A stretch of 20,955 nt of DNA from Amoebophrya sp. AT5.2 (Eukaryota > Sar > Dinophyceae > Syndiniales > Amoebophryaceae): the NCBI GenBank assembly GCA_005223375.1, contig RXOD01004530.1, positions 1 through 20,955 on the forward strand, written 5' to 3'. Positions within the stretch are counted from its first letter, which is position 1, and the number at the start of each line of letters is the position of its first letter. The notes below the pieces were generated by a model. The model did no database searches. It was given only the letters and a program-made list of their open reading frames with translations, and had not been told where the DNA came from. The position numbers and the translations under genes are program-made. Below are positions 20,101 through 20,955 of the stretch, one piece after another.

Positions 20101-20610
20101 GGCGTGCACGCGTGCGCAAGCGTTTATGTACAGAAGTTTTTCGGTCGGCGTGTGTTTCACCTCGATACTGTGGCTCTCGATCTTGATGCCATCCACCGCG
20201 TCGTTGCGCGAGTTCTGGCGGATCATGATTTCGATGAAGTTTTTCGCATTGTTCACCAACACCCGGGACAAGCACGGCGGCCTGAAGCAATAATTCGGAT
20301 TATTGCTCTTCTGCTTCCTTAGCTTCTTATCGACAAAGCGCTCCACGGCGTCGCTGTGCGCATCCATGGCGCGCAATCTCCTCGGCATTCTTTGCCGGAT
20401 CTCATCCTCCTCGAGGCGTCGCATTTCGATGGCTTCTGCAGTGTAGTAGGCGGCGACGCTCTCATCCTTGGAGCACCACCGACCCCTTGCCCCGTTGCAA
20501 ATGATGTCAATGCCGAAAAGGCCGGCCGTGGTTTTGACAGACTGCACGTCATGCACGGACGGCGTCCCCGTCATTCCCCAGCGGTATCGCCCGCGGAGCC
20601 ACATCAATAC
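17158..20610 (-). CDS. SNF2-family ATPase with RING finger (SHPRH/RAD5-like), 5' end missing
   Basis: Exons 20610-18202, 17993-17833 and 17632-17158 give 1,014 residues; the first helicase motifs lie outside the window. Visible in order are the end of SNF2 lobe 1 with WGMTGTP (about residues 11-17), a low-complexity basic insert with SKRARVE, a C3HC4 RING finger (CAIC...CGHIFCQDC...CPYC, residues 573-614), then helicase lobe 2 (KIRRICETL, KKAIVFCQWLELE, SGANLTKASHVLFVHP, QAIGRIRRMGQ at about 821-831). A RING between the two lobes is the layout of RAD5, HLTF and SHPRH, which couple ATP-driven translocation to ubiquitin ligation in DNA damage tolerance; this role is inferred. The last 158 residues are very acidic (EEVMKIIGPIDKEFVDIDED) and are joined by a 200-bp intron. 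Without that intron the protein would stop at 17826, right after the helicase. Confidence 0.88.
17633..17832 (-). other. Last intron of the SNF2 gene (200 bp)
   Basis: Donor is CTAGC|GTACTG and acceptor is CCCCGCAG|GCAC, phase 2 on both sides. It adds the acidic exon. The TAC TGA stop read without splicing is part of the GTACTG donor. Length, GTAC donor and CAG acceptor match the other introns here. No homologue confirms the tail. Confidence 0.65.
17994..18201 (-). other. Intron of the SNF2 gene inside helicase lobe 2 (208 bp)
   Basis: Donor is CTCTTC|GTACCT and acceptor is TTTACAG|GTG, phase 0. Homology fixes it: SHVLF joins VHPMLG, followed by the QAIGR motif VI. Confidence 0.92.
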
Positions 20611-20955
20611 CTGTAAAGGCGAGTCATGTAGTCGGCGGTGCTGCACGCAAATCATATTTATTCGGAGTCTTCGCCCAACACACACACACTGAAAAGCGCC
20701 TACTTAATTGAATTTAAGTTTTTCCTTGCTGGCTAGGTGATTATAGAGCCGCAACCGCGATCTTCTTGAAGATTATGTCTTAGATTGATGGATCAAACAC
20801 GGCGCAGTGAACAGACGCGCTTCCGTTGCTGGTAATCCTTATCAGCAACGAATCAAAATCAAGAAGCAAGCAGCAACTTCAACTACACTGACTACGACTA
20901 CTGCGCATCGATCATCTATCTAAGCGTAGTAGAAATATCCACTACTCGCGCGGCC
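20611..20955 (-). other. Intron (3' part) and upstream sequence of the SNF2 gene
   Basis: The acceptor CCTTTACAG|GTATTG at 20611 uses the same TTTACAG|GT as the next intron and starts the exon just before WGMTGTP. Upstream the frame is interrupted by stops, so at least the near part is intronic. I cannot place the matching donor; a GTAG at the extreme edge is a possibility. No other gene is visible. Confidence 0.6.
20824..20850. repeat. 8-bp inverted repeat with 11-nt loop
   Basis: CGTTGCTG (20824-20831) and CAGCAACG (20843-20850) are exact reverse complements in the non-coding stretch upstream of the first SNF2 exon in the window. Confidence 0.7.

Noticed and set aside
1..20955. Dinoflagellate spliced-leader sequence, tRNA genes, CRISPR arrays and bacterial-type operons
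   Set aside because: None was seen. There was no recognisable spliced-leader 22-mer or pol III B-box with a cloverleaf, no spaced repeats, and the spliced genes rule out a bacterial origin.

Overview
This is a stretch of compact nuclear genome from a eukaryotic microbe. Every gene I can support lies on the minus strand, head to tail, separated by 0.55-1.0 kb spacers. The evidence is spliceosomal-type introns, mostly about 200 bp, between exons that rejoin in frame into clearly eukaryotic proteins: a nucleolar GTPase, a diacylglycerol lipase with an N-terminal membrane domain, and a RING-containing SNF2 ATPase. The standard genetic code fits. Long serine/alanine/glycine-rich insertions, unusual GTAC splice donors and an intron bounded by terminal inverted repeats resemble what has been described for parasitic dinoflagellates of the Amoebophrya type. 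That lineage call is an inference from style, not from a marker gene.

Layout, low to high coordinate; transcription runs from high to low. (1) 1-2481: 3'-truncated gene with five exons, a predicted N-myristoylated protein I do not recognise. (2) 2482-3046: spacer with one doubtful small ORF. (3) 3047-5998: NOG2/GNL2 nucleolar GTPase for 60S ribosome assembly, four exons, complete. (4) 5999-6952: spacer. (5) 6953-16021: one giant diacylglycerol lipase, three exons, about 2,830 residues. At first sight it looks like three separate ORFs, but family motifs run through all of them in order. Its second intron coincides with a 437-bp element carrying perfect 15-bp terminal inverted repeats. (6) 16022-17157: spacer with direct and tandem repeats. 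(7) 17158-20610: SNF2/RING ATPase of SHPRH/RAD5 type, 5'-truncated, with an acidic C-terminal exon that looks like a separate gene until the intron is recognised. (8) 20611-20955: intronic or upstream sequence of that gene.

The genes share no pathway (ribosome assembly, lipid signalling, chromatin/DNA repair); co-orientation is their only link. The most interesting signal is the intron population. Seven of eleven donors begin GTAC, eight of eleven introns are in phase 0, six fall between 189 and 214 bp, and acceptors are almost always CAG, often followed by GT. One intron carries terminal inverted repeats at its splice boundaries. Together these suggest introns that spread as mobile introner-like elements.
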